64,000 nt of DNA from an uncultured Sulfurovum sp. (GCA_902727895.1 CACVAP010000047.1:1-64000); one strand, 5' to 3'. Positions 9,337-18,583 are shown, counted from the stretch's first letter. Notes: a model not told the origin generated them from the sequence alone. Translations and numbers: made by a program.

Positions 9337-10176
9337 TTATACTCTCATTTTTCTTTTAAACTCTATCCAATCAGAAACAGCTTTGACAGAATTAATATCA
9401 TTAATATTAACTTCTAAAATATCTACATTTGGTTTAATACGTCTAGCATCTGCTTTTTCTTGTTCAACATCATATTTAAAATAAGGCAATAAATCTGTTT
9501 TTGTTATCAAAATCAAATCAGCTTGACGAAACATGACAGGATATTTTGCTATTTTGTCCTCACCTTCAGGTATGGAAACAAGCACAATATTTAAATGTGT
9601 ACCCACATCATAAGAGGCAGGACAAACAAGGTTTCCTACATTTTCAACAAAACAAACATCCATCGAATCCAGTGGCATGTGGTGCAAACCTTTATGAACC
9701 ATAAATGCATCTAAATGACAAGCCGTTCCTGTTTGTATCTGCTCAGCATGTATGCCTTTAGCTCTCAAACGATTTGCATCACGCTCTGTCTCCAAATCAC
9801 CTTCTATTACAGCAAATTTAAAACTTGCTACATCAGCTAAACTCTCTAATAAAGTCGTCTTACCAGAACCAGGGCTAGACATAAGGTTAATTCCTAATAT
9901 TCCATGTTCTTCAAGATGCGTTCTATTATGGTCTGCTTCTTGGTCATTTTTATCAAGTATTTTTTGTATGACAGAGATAGTTTTACTATCATTCAACTGT
10001 GGATTATGATGCAAATGTTCATGTGCTTTTTGATGTTCACTACTGTGTTCATGTGAGTGACCAGCTTCTTCTTTATGAGAATGAAATGTTTTTTCTCCAT
10101 CATGACTATGTTCACTATCATGCTCATGTGCATGTTCTTCCATACCTCTTATACTACAACCACAATCTGTACACAT
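9337..10176 (-). CDS. hypB: hydrogenase nickel-insertion GTPase HypB
   Basis: HypB uses GTP to drive nickel insertion together with HypA. The N-terminus has MCTDCGCS, a high-affinity nickel site of the CxxCxC type, followed by a His-rich stretch over roughly residues 14-55 that can store nickel. The GTPase domain shows a P-loop GSPGSGKTT near residue 104 and the switch and base motifs ENVGNLVCPASYD and TKTDLLPY. The length is 279 residues. It is 8 bases after the nickel permease, in keeping with shared nickel handling. Confidence 0.96.
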   Translation of the reverse strand: MCTDCGCSIRGMEEHAHEHDSEHSHDGEKTFHSHKEEAGHSHEHSSEHQKAHEHLHHNPQLNDSKTISVIQKILDKNDQEADHNRTHLEEHGILGINLMSSPGSGKTTLLESLADVASFKFAVIEGDLETERDANRLRAKGIHAEQIQTGTACHLDAFMVHKGLHHMPLDSMDVCFVENVGNLVCPASYDVGTHLNIVLVSIPEGEDKIAKYPVMFRQADLILITKTDLLPYFKYDVEQEKADARRIKPNVDILEVNINDINSVKAVSDWIEFKRKMRV

Positions 10177-10184
10177 AACTTCTC

Positions 10185-10823
10185 CTATCCTATTAAAATA
10201 TTTGTTCCAACCACAAGAGAAATAATTCCTGCTGCAGTAAAAGCTCTTCTTACATTCGTAATATTTCTTAAAAAGTTTTTGTTAATGTAATATATCAACA
10301 TACCAAAACCCATAAAAATAAACATTACACCAACGGTAAATGCACCAACCATACTAAAGTTGACAGCACCACCTGCGACGACACCTAGTGTAACCAGCAT
10401 TCCACGAACACCACCTATACCCATAAGTAAACCCAGCGCAAAAGAAGAACGCTCATCTACCTTACTATGTTCATGAGATTTTCCAAACCAAATGTGTACA
10501 TGTTCTTCATTCCCATGAATATGCTTACGCAACTGAATACGATTCATCGCAACCATGAAAAGTAAATAAAGCCCCATCCCAATAATCACCGTAGCAGAAA
10601 TAAGATCTCCATAGGCTAACAGTTCATCAGACAAAGTAATTGTCTCTAATAGTTTTGCAAACAAAAAAAGTGTCAAGCCATGTCCAACTGCAAAAAGCAT
10701 TGTTATCATCATGGTTCTTTTTTTGTTTTTACCAATTGAAAAATCAGCAATAACCGTTAAATGGTCTGGACCAAATGCATGTAGTATTCCATACCAAAAA
10801 ATTACTAATAAGGATAATTCCAT
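10185..10823 (-). CDS. NicO/RcnA-family nickel transporter
   Basis: A polytopic membrane protein (about six hydrophobic segments) with the metal-site motifs HAFGPDHLTVIADF and VGHGLTLF, and a His-rich cytoplasmic loop (KHIHGNEEHVHIWFGKSHEHS). The family moves nickel or cobalt across the inner membrane. As first gene of the hyp operon this one most likely supplies nickel, although RcnA relatives export it. I start it at the ATG at 10823, six bases after GGAGAG. The ATG at 10835 lacks a ribosome binding site. A TATAAT box and an operator palindrome lie immediately upstream. Confidence 0.85.
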   Translation of the reverse strand: MELSLLVIFWYGILHAFGPDHLTVIADFSIGKNKKRTMMITMLFAVGHGLTLFLFAKLLETITLSDELLAYGDLISATVIIGMGLYLLFMVAMNRIQLRKHIHGNEEHVHIWFGKSHEHSKVDERSSFALGLLMGIGGVRGMLVTLGVVAGGAVNFSMVGAFTVGVMFIFMGFGMLIYYINKNFLRNITNVRRAFTAAGIISLVVGTNILIG

Positions 10824-10839
10824 AATTCTCTCCATAAAG

Positions 10840-10853
10840 TGAATGTCTATTCA
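10840..10853. promoter_or_regulatory. TGAATG-N2-TATTCA operator at the nickel permease/hyp promoter
   Basis: A 14-bp inverted repeat with one mismatch from TGAATA-N2-TATTCA, 16 bases before the permease ATG. It abuts the -10 box TATAAT, so a bound protein would block RNA polymerase. Confidence 0.65.
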
Positions 10854-10858
10854 TTATA
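10853..10858 (-). promoter_or_regulatory. -10 box of the permease-hypBCDEX operon
   Basis: TATAAT on the minus strand shares one base with the operator palindrome. It is the only good -10 in the 130-bp divergent region between the permease and the CDGSH gene. Confidence 0.55.
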
Positions 10859-10954
10859 GTAGTAGCTTATTATTAACTATTGATTAAAAAAATAATTTTT
10901 ATGCTATTTTAAAGCGTAAATGTTATGATTCTAGGACATATCAAAGGATAACTC

Positions 10955-11203
10955 ATGAAACACCCCGTAAAAACTTACCTAGAAAAAGGGAAGACTTATC
11001 ATTTTTGTACTTGTTCAAAAAGTGCTGATGGTGTCTTATGTGATGGTAGCCATTCAGGTACAGAATTTGAACCTAAAGAGTTTATTGCCACCCGTAATTC
11101 TGAATTTCTTTTATGCCTCTGTAAAAAGAGTACCTGCACCCCTTTTTGTGATGGAGCGCATGCTAAAAGAGAAAAACTGGACTTGGATTTTCTTTTGGAT
11201 TAG
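10955..11203 (+). CDS. double CDGSH iron-sulfur domain protein
   Basis: An 82-residue protein with two tandem [2Fe-2S]-binding CDGSH motifs: CTCSKSADGVLCDGSH and CLCKKSTCTPFCDGAH, each with three Cys and one His. MitoNEET-type proteins carry redox-active, transferable clusters. The specific role here is unknown. It is divergent from the nickel permease and shares its intergenic region, so it could be co-regulated with hydrogenase maturation. The ribosome binding site AAAGGA is close to the ATG. Confidence 0.9.
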   Translation: MKHPVKTYLEKGKTYHFCTCSKSADGVLCDGSHSGTEFEPKEFIATRNSEFLLCLCKKSTCTPFCDGAHAKREKLDLDFLLD

Positions 11204-11231
11204 TTTGGGGTTTTTTATTCCAAAGTTATAA

Positions 11232-11447
11232 GCATCTCAATCATCAGGAAAATATGAACCAACATTACGAATATCATATTTAGTATGTGCCATAGAAGCA
11301 TTAAGTAAATATGAGAAAATAGGGTTTTCTAAATTTTTAATGAAATATGCTCCAGAAGATTTTATAGAGTTCTATAAGAGCAACGCTTATAAACTGGGTC
11401 GAAAAAGAAGTTTTATAATTTGGTTTAAATTCTATATATTCAAATAA
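11232..11447 (+). pseudogene. open fragment without a start codon, possible gene remnant
   Basis: A stretch of 71 sense codons runs from just after a TAA to a TAA at 11445. Its first ATG is half way (11340), giving only a 35-residue tail, KYAPEDFIEFYKSNAY onward, with a basic, aromatic C-terminus. It reads like the 3' end of a lost gene next to the VapBC-like pair. I cannot assign a family, and it may simply be chance open frame. Confidence 0.25.
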
Positions 11448-11470
11448 AGGGGATCGGCTACTTTAATTCT

Positions 11471-11938
11471 TTACACCCATTCCTGAAATTCCAACCCAAG
11501 TCCATACTCAACAATATCGGAAAATATTCCATCATTACTAACTAAAATAGCCCCTTGACTAATAGCAGTAGAAGCAATCAAAAAGTCTAAATCATTCTTT
11601 TTTAATGCTTTAGTATTGATGCCTGTTTCTTGTTTATATTTTACCTTTAGTTTCCCAAAAATATCTATCTCTTCCACACTCAAAGGAAAAACTTCTAAAT
11701 ATTCTTTAATAAACTCTATGCCACTTTCAAAAAGTTTTTCATCTCGGTTATCATCTTTTTTAGTTTTTTCAAATGTAGCTAAACCATAAGCAAGTTCATA
11801 AAGTGTAACAATAGAAACAGATACTTTGTCTTCTTCTGCAAGTGAAAAAAGCTTCTCTTTTACGCTATTTCTATGAGGAGATTTAGAATCTGTAAGATAG
11901 GAGATAATATTTGTGTCTAAAAGATAAGTTCTACTCAT
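11471..11938 (-). CDS. VapC-like PIN-domain toxin
   Basis: A 155-residue PIN-domain ribonuclease with the acidic metal site expected for VapC: LLDTNIISYL near the N-terminus, LYELAYGL around residue 67, and KNDLDFLIASTA with VSND in the C-terminal third. Such toxins cleave tRNA or rRNA when freed from the antitoxin. It follows its antitoxin gene by 9 bases. Confidence 0.85.
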   Translation of the reverse strand: MSRTYLLDTNIISYLTDSKSPHRNSVKEKLFSLAEEDKVSVSIVTLYELAYGLATFEKTKKDDNRDEKLFESGIEFIKEYLEVFPLSVEEIDIFGKLKVKYKQETGINTKALKKNDLDFLIASTAISQGAILVSNDGIFSDIVEYGLGLEFQEWV

Positions 11939-11947
11939 AATATTATT

Positions 11948-12193
11948 CTAGTTTCCAATTCTAGAGATAAAGTTCTCTCTAGCTTCTTTACGACTTTCGT
12001 TAAGATGCTCAATAATTTCAGGAGTAAAAAGACCATCCATCTTTCTAGCAAATTCACCCCATTTGGTCTCTTTTTTCTGAGGTTTTTCTAATCCATCAAT
12101 TACTTTAATTTGTAAATTAAGTTGCTCTTTTGCAATATTTAATAGTTGTTCAATAGCACTTATATCAGTGCTGTTTATCTGAAAAGTTACCAT
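11948..12193 (-). CDS. VapB-like antitoxin partner
   Basis: An 81-residue protein upstream of the PIN toxin in the normal antitoxin-first order. The N-terminal ~35 residues (TFQINSTDISAIEQLLNIAKEQ) could form a small dimerisation or DNA-binding unit. The C-terminal half (WGEFARKMDGLFTPEIIEHLNESRKEA) is the charged, helical kind that wraps toxins. I do not recognise the DNA-binding family, so the call rests on position and shape. The 153 bases before it hold only its promoter region. Confidence 0.65.
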   Translation of the reverse strand: MVTFQINSTDISAIEQLLNIAKEQLNLQIKVIDGLEKPQKKETKWGEFARKMDGLFTPEIIEHLNESRKEARENFISRIGN

Positions 12194-12346
12194 GCTAAAC
12201 CTTTGTTATTAATAGGTTATAGTATATCTGAAAGTTATTTAACTCTAAACTAAATACTCTCCATGAATGATTTTGTATCATACAAGGCTACTATGTCGTT
12301 ATTGTTATTATCCCTATTTTTCTAAGGTTTAATGGGTTTATTTAAT

Positions 12347-13030
12347 CTAAACCCAAAACTCTCGAACATCTTTCTTCTTAAACCTATAACCCAAAGTCTC
12401 ACAAAGTATCTCAGAAGAAAGTACCTGCGTTGGGATTTTCATCTCCGTAAAATGCGTTTCACCAAAATTAAACTGCTTAGCATTTTGCGTAAATATCTCT
12501 TTTCTTGTTGACTGAATGGGAGCCAGCACATTAAATATCTTTTGCCTAACATTTTGCTCTATAATACTTTCTATAATCCCCAGAACATCATCACGATGAA
12601 CATATTTTGTAGGTCTATCTTCCATGGTTTTACCCACTGAGTATTTACCAGAAATTCTGTCATAACCCATTAAGCCTCCAAGTCTCAAAATAACAGACCT
12701 TTCATCCTTTATTTTCACCAACTCTTCTGCTTCCACAATAATTTGTTTTTTACTGTAAAAAGAAGTAGAACTTAAAAATATAATTTGTGTATCAAGTGCT
12801 TCATTAAGAGAAACAGAAAAGAAAGCATCTTCTATAACATCCAAGTATTTATCAGAGGGAGGAATAGCAATCACCAAAACATCACAGGCATAAAATCCAA
12901 CCAAGGTGTCCATGTCTACGTCCCTAGAAAGACAATTTACTTCATGCCCTTCAGTCTCTAACGTCTTTTTTAAAGCACTTCCAACCCATCCACAACCTAA
13001 AATGGCTATCTTTTTTTTCTTTTTAGTCAT
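12347..13030 (-). CDS. NAD(P)-binding Rossmann-fold protein (YeeZ-like)
   Basis: This protein has 227 residues. It begins with a dinucleotide-binding motif, KIAILGCGWVGSALKKTLE, and has IIFLSSTSFYSK and LRLGGLMGYDR, as in short epimerase/dehydratase-like reductases of the YeeZ type. The substrate is unknown. It overlaps the end of hypF by 8 bases and is the last gene of the hydABCDE-hypF operon, which may be incidental. No hydrogenase role is established for this family. Confidence 0.75.
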   Translation of the reverse strand: MTKKKKKIAILGCGWVGSALKKTLETEGHEVNCLSRDVDMDTLVGFYACDVLVIAIPPSDKYLDVIEDAFFSVSLNEALDTQIIFLSSTSFYSKKQIIVEAEELVKIKDERSVILRLGGLMGYDRISGKYSVGKTMEDRPTKYVHRDDVLGIIESIIEQNVRQKIFNVLAPIQSTRKEIFTQNAKQFNFGETHFTEMKIPTQVLSSEILCETLGYRFKKKDVREFWV

Positions 13031-15257
13031 TATTTTTCCTATAATTTATTCTTGCCACACTTTGCCCCAAGGCAATTCCTCCATCATTAGGAGGAATTTT
13101 ATTGCCAATCATCGCTGTAGGTATTCGTTCTAAAACCAAAGCTAAGAGTATTCTGTTTTGAAACACACCACCACTTAACACTAAGGGTAAATCATATTTT
13201 TTATGAAGCGTATCTATTATCTCTACCAAGGTATTAAAAAACTTTGAAATTGCTACAGCAGGATTACTCTCTTCACTTATCTGCTTCACCATTGGCAAAA
13301 TACCTATAATGCTTTCGTCAAAAGTAAAGTCGTAAAAACCAATAATAGTTTCATCGTAATACTCTTCCATCAGCATACCACTTTCACCCTCAAAGCTCAT
13401 CACTTGACAAATACCCGTTAACGAAGCAACAGCATCAAAAAGCCGACCAACCGAAGAGCTTAACGGTGAGTTTAAGCCTTTTTGCCAGATAAGATACTGC
13501 GTTTTAAATTCACTCTTTATAAATGCCTCTGTTGTAGCATTAGAAAATGCCAAGGCTTCTTCACCATACAAGTCAAACAACAAACTCAAGGCAACACGTT
13601 TTGGCTCTTTTATGGCTTTTGCACCCCCAAGTAATTTAAAGTAATTTATCTGAGCCACGCGTTCATAACCATCATAGTCACAAAGCATAAACTCTCCACC
13701 CCATAAGTTGCCGTCATCACCATAACCCGTACCATCAAAAGCCACCCCTAAAACTTTTTGATTGATTTTCTTTTCTACCATAACGCCTAATATATGTGCA
13801 TAATGATGCTGAATTTCCATAAGTTCAAGATGCTTTTCTTTAGCTTCTTGTTTCGCTACTTTTGTACTTTCATAGTTAGGATGTTTATCATGTGCAATTA
13901 CTTCAGGTTCAAAGCGATAAATCCGTTTTAAATTCTCAATATTCTGTTGAAAATACTCCACCGAGGAAATCCCATCAAGGTCACCAATATGAGGAGAGAG
14001 TATGACTTGTTTATCAAAACCAATGGCTACCGTACTTTTTTGATTAGCCCCAACAGCCAAAACCTTTTTCTCTAACTTAAAAGGCAATTCCATACTCACA
14101 GGAGCATAACCTCTAGCCCTACGTAAAATAATCTCTTGATTTTTAACCACCATAAGTACAGAATCATCACAAGCATTTACTATTTTACGCTTATGGTCAA
14201 GTAAATAGTCATAAACACCTGCAAGTTGTTCTATGCTTTCTCTGTTTGTAGCAATCGGTTCATCAGTTACATTAGCACTGGTAGCTACCAAAGGAGAATT
14301 AAGCTTTTGAAAAATTAGTAAATGTAATGGGGTATAAGGTAAAAACAATCCAAGACGAGAGATATTTGGAGCAATTTTTGAACTTAATATATTATCGTTT
14401 TTCTTAGCATTCAGAAGAACAATCGGACGCTCTTTTGAATTTAGAAGTAATGCTTCTTTCTTATTTATTTCAGCAAGTTTATGTGCCATCTCTAGGTTCT
14501 GAACCATGACAGCAAAGGGCTTACTTGGTCGTTGTTTTCTCTCTCTTAATTTCTGAACGGCTTCGTTATTTGTAGCATCACAAACCAAGTGATAACCACC
14601 TACCCCTTTTATGGCTAAGATATTGCCTTCTTCTATAAGCTCTACAACCTCATCAACAATTTTTTCTTTAGAAATATCCTGCCCTACTAGCTCTAAACTA
14701 GGACCACAATCCCAACAACCTATGGGTTGTGCGTGGTATCTTCTGTCTAAAGGATTAGTGTATTCTTCTTTACATCCCTTACACATCTCAAAAAACTTCA
14801 TGGAAGTATTTACTCTGTCATAAGGTAAGTCATAAATAATAGAGTATCGTACCCCACAATGGGTACAAGTAATAAAAGGATAATTAAAACGACGGTTATT
14901 GGGGTCAAGAAGTTCTTTTTCACAGTCTTTACAAATACTTACATCAGCAGGAATATTAACGGCAACATCTCCTGCTTCTGTGGTTTCAATAATAGAAAAA
15001 CCATCAAAAGATTCATAGTCTAGTTCTACATAATCAATACTTTCTATACTAGCCAATGGAGGATATTCATACTCAAGTGCTATAAGAAATTGTTTAAAAG
15101 TGAGTAGGTCTATGTTTAGAACTATTTCAACGCCATGGCTATTATTACTTACGGTACCTGTAAACAAATAACGCTTAGCCAAAGCATAAATAAATGGACG
15201 AAAGCCAACACCTTGTACCGTACCTTTAATGGTTACCTTATAAGTACAAAGCTCCAT
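13023..15257 (-). CDS. hypF: carbamoyltransferase HypF
   Basis: HypF activates carbamoyl phosphate and transfers the carbamoyl group to the HypE C-terminal cysteine. The 744 residues show every domain in order: acylphosphatase (GTVQGVGFRPF near residue 12), two zinc-finger pairs (CKDCEKE...CTHCG and CKGCKEE...CWDCG, residues ~105-185), a YrdC-like domain (KGVGGYHLVCDA, then LLIFQKLNSPLVATSANVTD), and a Kae1-like domain with the metal site HHYAH, FDGTGYGDDGNLWGGEF and LSGGVFQN. It overlaps hydE by 20 bases. Confidence 0.96.
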   Translation of the reverse strand: MELCTYKVTIKGTVQGVGFRPFIYALAKRYLFTGTVSNNSHGVEIVLNIDLLTFKQFLIALEYEYPPLASIESIDYVELDYESFDGFSIIETTEAGDVAVNIPADVSICKDCEKELLDPNNRRFNYPFITCTHCGVRYSIIYDLPYDRVNTSMKFFEMCKGCKEEYTNPLDRRYHAQPIGCWDCGPSLELVGQDISKEKIVDEVVELIEEGNILAIKGVGGYHLVCDATNNEAVQKLRERKQRPSKPFAVMVQNLEMAHKLAEINKKEALLLNSKERPIVLLNAKKNDNILSSKIAPNISRLGLFLPYTPLHLLIFQKLNSPLVATSANVTDEPIATNRESIEQLAGVYDYLLDHKRKIVNACDDSVLMVVKNQEIILRRARGYAPVSMELPFKLEKKVLAVGANQKSTVAIGFDKQVILSPHIGDLDGISSVEYFQQNIENLKRIYRFEPEVIAHDKHPNYESTKVAKQEAKEKHLELMEIQHHYAHILGVMVEKKINQKVLGVAFDGTGYGDDGNLWGGEFMLCDYDGYERVAQINYFKLLGGAKAIKEPKRVALSLLFDLYGEEALAFSNATTEAFIKSEFKTQYLIWQKGLNSPLSSSVGRLFDAVASLTGICQVMSFEGESGMLMEEYYDETIIGFYDFTFDESIIGILPMVKQISEESNPAVAISKFFNTLVEIIDTLHKKYDLPLVLSGGVFQNRILLALVLERIPTAMIGNKIPPNDGGIALGQSVARINYRKNND

Positions 15258-17253
15258 GGACAGCTGACTCCTTCCCTATTGGAAATTTTTTACTCATTAA
15301 AGGGTTATATTGCCCCAATGTTCTTTGAATTCTACCATAGAGTGATTGATTGGCAAAAGTTTCTCCTGTTAAAACTATTGTCCTAGTATTTACTTTTTCA
15401 ATAAGCTGAGGTACTATCTCCCCAATATAATCTCCAAACGATTCATAAATACTGTAACACATGTAAGAGTTTTCAACATCACCCAGCTGATACGACATAA
15501 TAGACGTTAAAAATGCATAATTATCAAAACGGTTGTCTTTAACTCTGGTGTCTATTTGTAATCCACCTTTTCCTAAAAAGCTTAAAGCTTCAGCTGAGAT
15601 ACCTTCAAAACTTTCATTGGCTAAGCCTAAGGTAATTGCCGTTACCTCAAAAATATCCATGTCACCTTCTAAGTTATCCAACCTTTCCCAAATTTCAGGA
15701 TATGCTTTTTTGTAGTTCCCCACTAAACGGTCAGAACCATCACGAAGCGTTGAAATCTTTTCCCATAAATTATCTGACTCAAAAGGAATTGGAGGAACAG
15801 CATTGATTATCTCTTTTCCATTATAGTACAAGAAATTGAGATTACCATCAAAATGCACCCCAATTGCTTTTTCACCTACTTTTCCATATTCTGCTAAAAC
15901 CGATGTCATAGAAGCTTTGAACTGAGGGATTAACTTTTCATTGGCATGTCCCGTCTCAAAACCTTCATTGTCTAAGATATTGACCCAGTTACCTTTAATA
16001 CCCGTAAACTTCTCCATAGAATCAATAATGGTTTCACCCTCTACATCAACAGCTAAAAGGTCATGGGCTAAAGCTACCATACCCTTAACATTTTTCACCA
16101 CCGTAGGAAAAACAATTCGTTCTCCTGAAATAAAGATTTTATCATCTTGATTCACAAAGAGTTTTGTATCTTTTTGCCATGTTATTGGCAAATCAAAATC
16201 AACTAGAAAATCAGCTTCTTCTCTTGCATCACATTCAATATAAGCAATATACTCTAAACCAGCCGAGATAACCTCACGTGCTAAAAGCATGGTCATCCCA
16301 TCATCAGGATATTTTACCAATGCTGAAGAACCATAAAGGTTTTTCATCTCATCACTTTTTGTCGCCACTCTTAACAAGGGTCGCTCAATACTCAGTAAGG
16401 CATTAAACTCTTGTTCTACTAGCATAAGGTGTCGGTTAAATCCAGTTGCTGAAGCCATAAGTAAAGTAGAAAGTTCAACATTCTCTTTACTCGCTTCTGA
16501 AAAAGTATAAGGATTTTTACTCAACCCATCTGAGCTAGATGAGCTAGAAAATGCCATTTGTTTTACAGTGTCTAAATCTTTATTTGGATTAAAAAACTTT
16601 CTGTATCCATGTGCTGTTTTCATCAAAACTGTTTTACCAGCAGCAATCGCATACGCACTTACTTTGAAAAGCTTTCTAAAGTCACCTTTGTTAAGGGCTA
16701 AATGTTCCGTTTCTTTGTCTAACATACGAATGGCAACACCACATTCAATACAAGAGATAAGAGGATAATCCAAACGTAATGAATTTGACTTCGCTTCATC
16801 TACACATTCTTTACAAGGTACTAAAAACTTCATACTAGAGTTTGCTCTTGTGTAAGGGTATTTAGTCAAAAAAGAATGCTGTGACCCACAATGATTACAA
16901 GAAGTAAAAGGATAATAATAACGCCGTGAACTCACATCAAACATCTCTTTTTGACAAGTAGGACATGGGGCGATATTGGTGGGAAGTTTTGCTTCATTTA
17001 AAGTAGGTAAAAAAAGTTTTTCATCTCTAAAAAAATGTTTGCTTTTCCCTAAATAAAGAGAAGCAGGAAGTATTTCTTCTAAGCCATTTAAAAACAACTC
17101 CAACTTCTCATCATCTTGTTTAGCCGAAATGGTAATCATTTTACTGTCTTGAAAAACATCAAGCTCTATGCCCACGTCTTTACTGTACGCATGAATTAAA
17201 TCAGAAATATACGTTTTACTTGAGTTAAATTCTAATTGAAAGATAAAATACAT
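15238..17253 (-). CDS. hydE: HydE, degenerate HypF paralogue for hydrogenase maturation
   Basis: This 671-residue protein has the HypF zinc-finger pattern twice (CPTCQKE...CNHCG and CKECVDE...CIECG, residues ~115-190), then YrdC-like and Kae1-like regions. It lacks the acylphosphatase GVGFRPF motif, the HHYAH metal ligands and the LSGG loop, where VLTGETFANQSL appears instead. It probably no longer acts as a carbamoyltransferase. In Wolinella succinogenes the equivalent hydE is needed for active hydrogenase by an unclear mechanism. It sits between hydD (29-base gap) and hypF. Confidence 0.85.
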   Translation of the reverse strand: MYFIFQLEFNSSKTYISDLIHAYSKDVGIELDVFQDSKMITISAKQDDEKLELFLNGLEEILPASLYLGKSKHFFRDEKLFLPTLNEAKLPTNIAPCPTCQKEMFDVSSRRYYYPFTSCNHCGSQHSFLTKYPYTRANSSMKFLVPCKECVDEAKSNSLRLDYPLISCIECGVAIRMLDKETEHLALNKGDFRKLFKVSAYAIAAGKTVLMKTAHGYRKFFNPNKDLDTVKQMAFSSSSSSDGLSKNPYTFSEASKENVELSTLLMASATGFNRHLMLVEQEFNALLSIERPLLRVATKSDEMKNLYGSSALVKYPDDGMTMLLAREVISAGLEYIAYIECDAREEADFLVDFDLPITWQKDTKLFVNQDDKIFISGERIVFPTVVKNVKGMVALAHDLLAVDVEGETIIDSMEKFTGIKGNWVNILDNEGFETGHANEKLIPQFKASMTSVLAEYGKVGEKAIGVHFDGNLNFLYYNGKEIINAVPPIPFESDNLWEKISTLRDGSDRLVGNYKKAYPEIWERLDNLEGDMDIFEVTAITLGLANESFEGISAEALSFLGKGGLQIDTRVKDNRFDNYAFLTSIMSYQLGDVENSYMCYSIYESFGDYIGEIVPQLIEKVNTRTIVLTGETFANQSLYGRIQRTLGQYNPLMSKKFPIGKESAVHGALYL

Positions 17254-17282
17254 GATATTCCTTAAATTAATTGTTCTGATTT

Positions 17283-17837
17283 TTAGGCAAAATTAGCCAT
17301 TGTAGGATTCGCATAAAAATCAATGACCTCTTCAAAAGAGACATTTTTAGCGTTGGCTCTTAACTCAATCCCTGAGTTTTTTAATTCTTCTAATGTGGCA
17401 TCCACAAGTTTTGGCATCTGTACCAATGCTTCTGCTGTCATTGCATTTTTGACCTCAATAATGTCTTCTGGAACCATGGTAATGAGTTGAACTTCACCCA
17501 TCTCTTCATGGAACGAACAGATTTCTATCATCATTGTTATCTCAACTTCATTGGCAGTTTTACGGGTGGCATCTTCATTTGCCATCACTTGTTCTGCATT
17601 CTCAGACGAAATGGTACCAACAGGACCTTCTTTAGACCCTGTCCCCACCACAATAATTTTGTCATACTCTTGATAATAGGTCATCAAAGTAAAACCCAGT
17701 GTCCCACCTTCAACAATGGTTAGTTTTGGATGTTCTTCATAGTTCTCTTCAATGTACTTAACCAAATATGCACCCAATCCCTCATCGTGGAACATAATGT
17801 TTCCTATACCGATGAGTGCTACTTTTTCATACTTCAA
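17283..17837 (-). CDS. hydD: hydrogenase maturation protease-like HydD with altered metal site
   Basis: An M52-family protein of 184 residues with the opening GIGNIMFHDEGLG, in which Glu19 is the first nickel ligand. The usual second ligand Asp is Gly65 (IIVVGTGSKEG), and the usual His is Asn96 (TANEVEITMM, where relatives have AHEVE). By family knowledge these residues contact the nickel of the precursor, so processing by this protein may be impaired or non-canonical. The gene follows hydC by two bases. The protease at 3617 keeps the full set. Confidence 0.85.
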   Translation of the reverse strand: MKYEKVALIGIGNIMFHDEGLGAYLVKYIEENYEEHPKLTIVEGGTLGFTLMTYYQEYDKIIVVGTGSKEGPVGTISSENAEQVMANEDATRKTANEVEITMMIEICSFHEEMGEVQLITMVPEDIIEVKNAMTAEALVQMPKLVDATLEELKNSGIELRANAKNVSFEEVIDFYANPTMANFA

Positions 17838-17839
17838 CG

Positions 17840-18583
17840 TTAGGCTTCTTTATCGGTTTTCACAAATTTGTCACCACCAATAACAATGGAGATGTCACCT
17901 TCTTTCCAGAAGATGGTTCGCCATACTTGGTAATAAATATGAAACACAACCCAAACAATCACAAGCCACATGGTCAAATGATGCGAAATACGCACGTCCA
18001 TAATATTTGCACCCGTAGCCGTTGAACCTACCATCCATGAACTCGCTACTTGTGTCCAGTCGGTCACAGCATGTAACATCCAAGGCCACCAAGCCCCAAT
18101 ACTACTTTCACCTGAAGCCAAACCATGTACGTACATTTGCAGACCCGTTAACAGCATCCACCCTAACAGTAAGTGAAAGATCAAAAAGTACACGGAGTTA
18201 AAACTATCACTATGCGTTGAGTCAAACTTTTTTCGTCGGTTCAGGGTTACGAGGTTTAAAAAAACTTCAAAAAACTCTTTCATGTTTTTCCACGTAGGAA
18301 TAACCTTTCTCCATGGCTTTTCAAAACGTGAAAAGAAAAAGAGGTACGCAATGATAATCGACGTAACATCAAAAATAATAGCTACCATAAAGTGACCCCA
18401 TCGGTTCCAAGCCATTACATACTTGTCCACAGCATCATCAGCCATGAAGGTCTGATAATACGGTGCAGCAATGTAAAGACCTGTGGCAACTGCCACAATC
18501 ATCGAGAAGACATTAACCCAGTGAATGATTCGCATTGCAGGGGTCATACGTCTTACACGTTTATATCCTTCTTTCATCGACAT
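17840..18583 (-). CDS. hydC: [NiFe]-hydrogenase cytochrome b subunit
   Basis: HydC anchors HydAB to the membrane and passes electrons from H2 to quinone. The 247-residue sequence has four strongly hydrophobic segments. It carries the haem-ligand-type histidines of the family: RIIHWVNVFSM near residue 20, WGHFMVAIIF, IFHLLLGWMLLTGLQMYVHG and MWLVIVWVVFHIYYQ. It follows hydB by 10 bases in the hyd operon. Confidence 0.95.
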   Translation of the reverse strand: MSMKEGYKRVRRMTPAMRIIHWVNVFSMIVAVATGLYIAAPYYQTFMADDAVDKYVMAWNRWGHFMVAIIFDVTSIIIAYLFFFSRFEKPWRKVIPTWKNMKEFFEVFLNLVTLNRRKKFDSTHSDSFNSVYFLIFHLLLGWMLLTGLQMYVHGLASGESSIGAWWPWMLHAVTDWTQVASSWMVGSTATGANIMDVRISHHLTMWLVIVWVVFHIYYQVWRTIFWKEGDISIVIGGDKFVKTDKEA

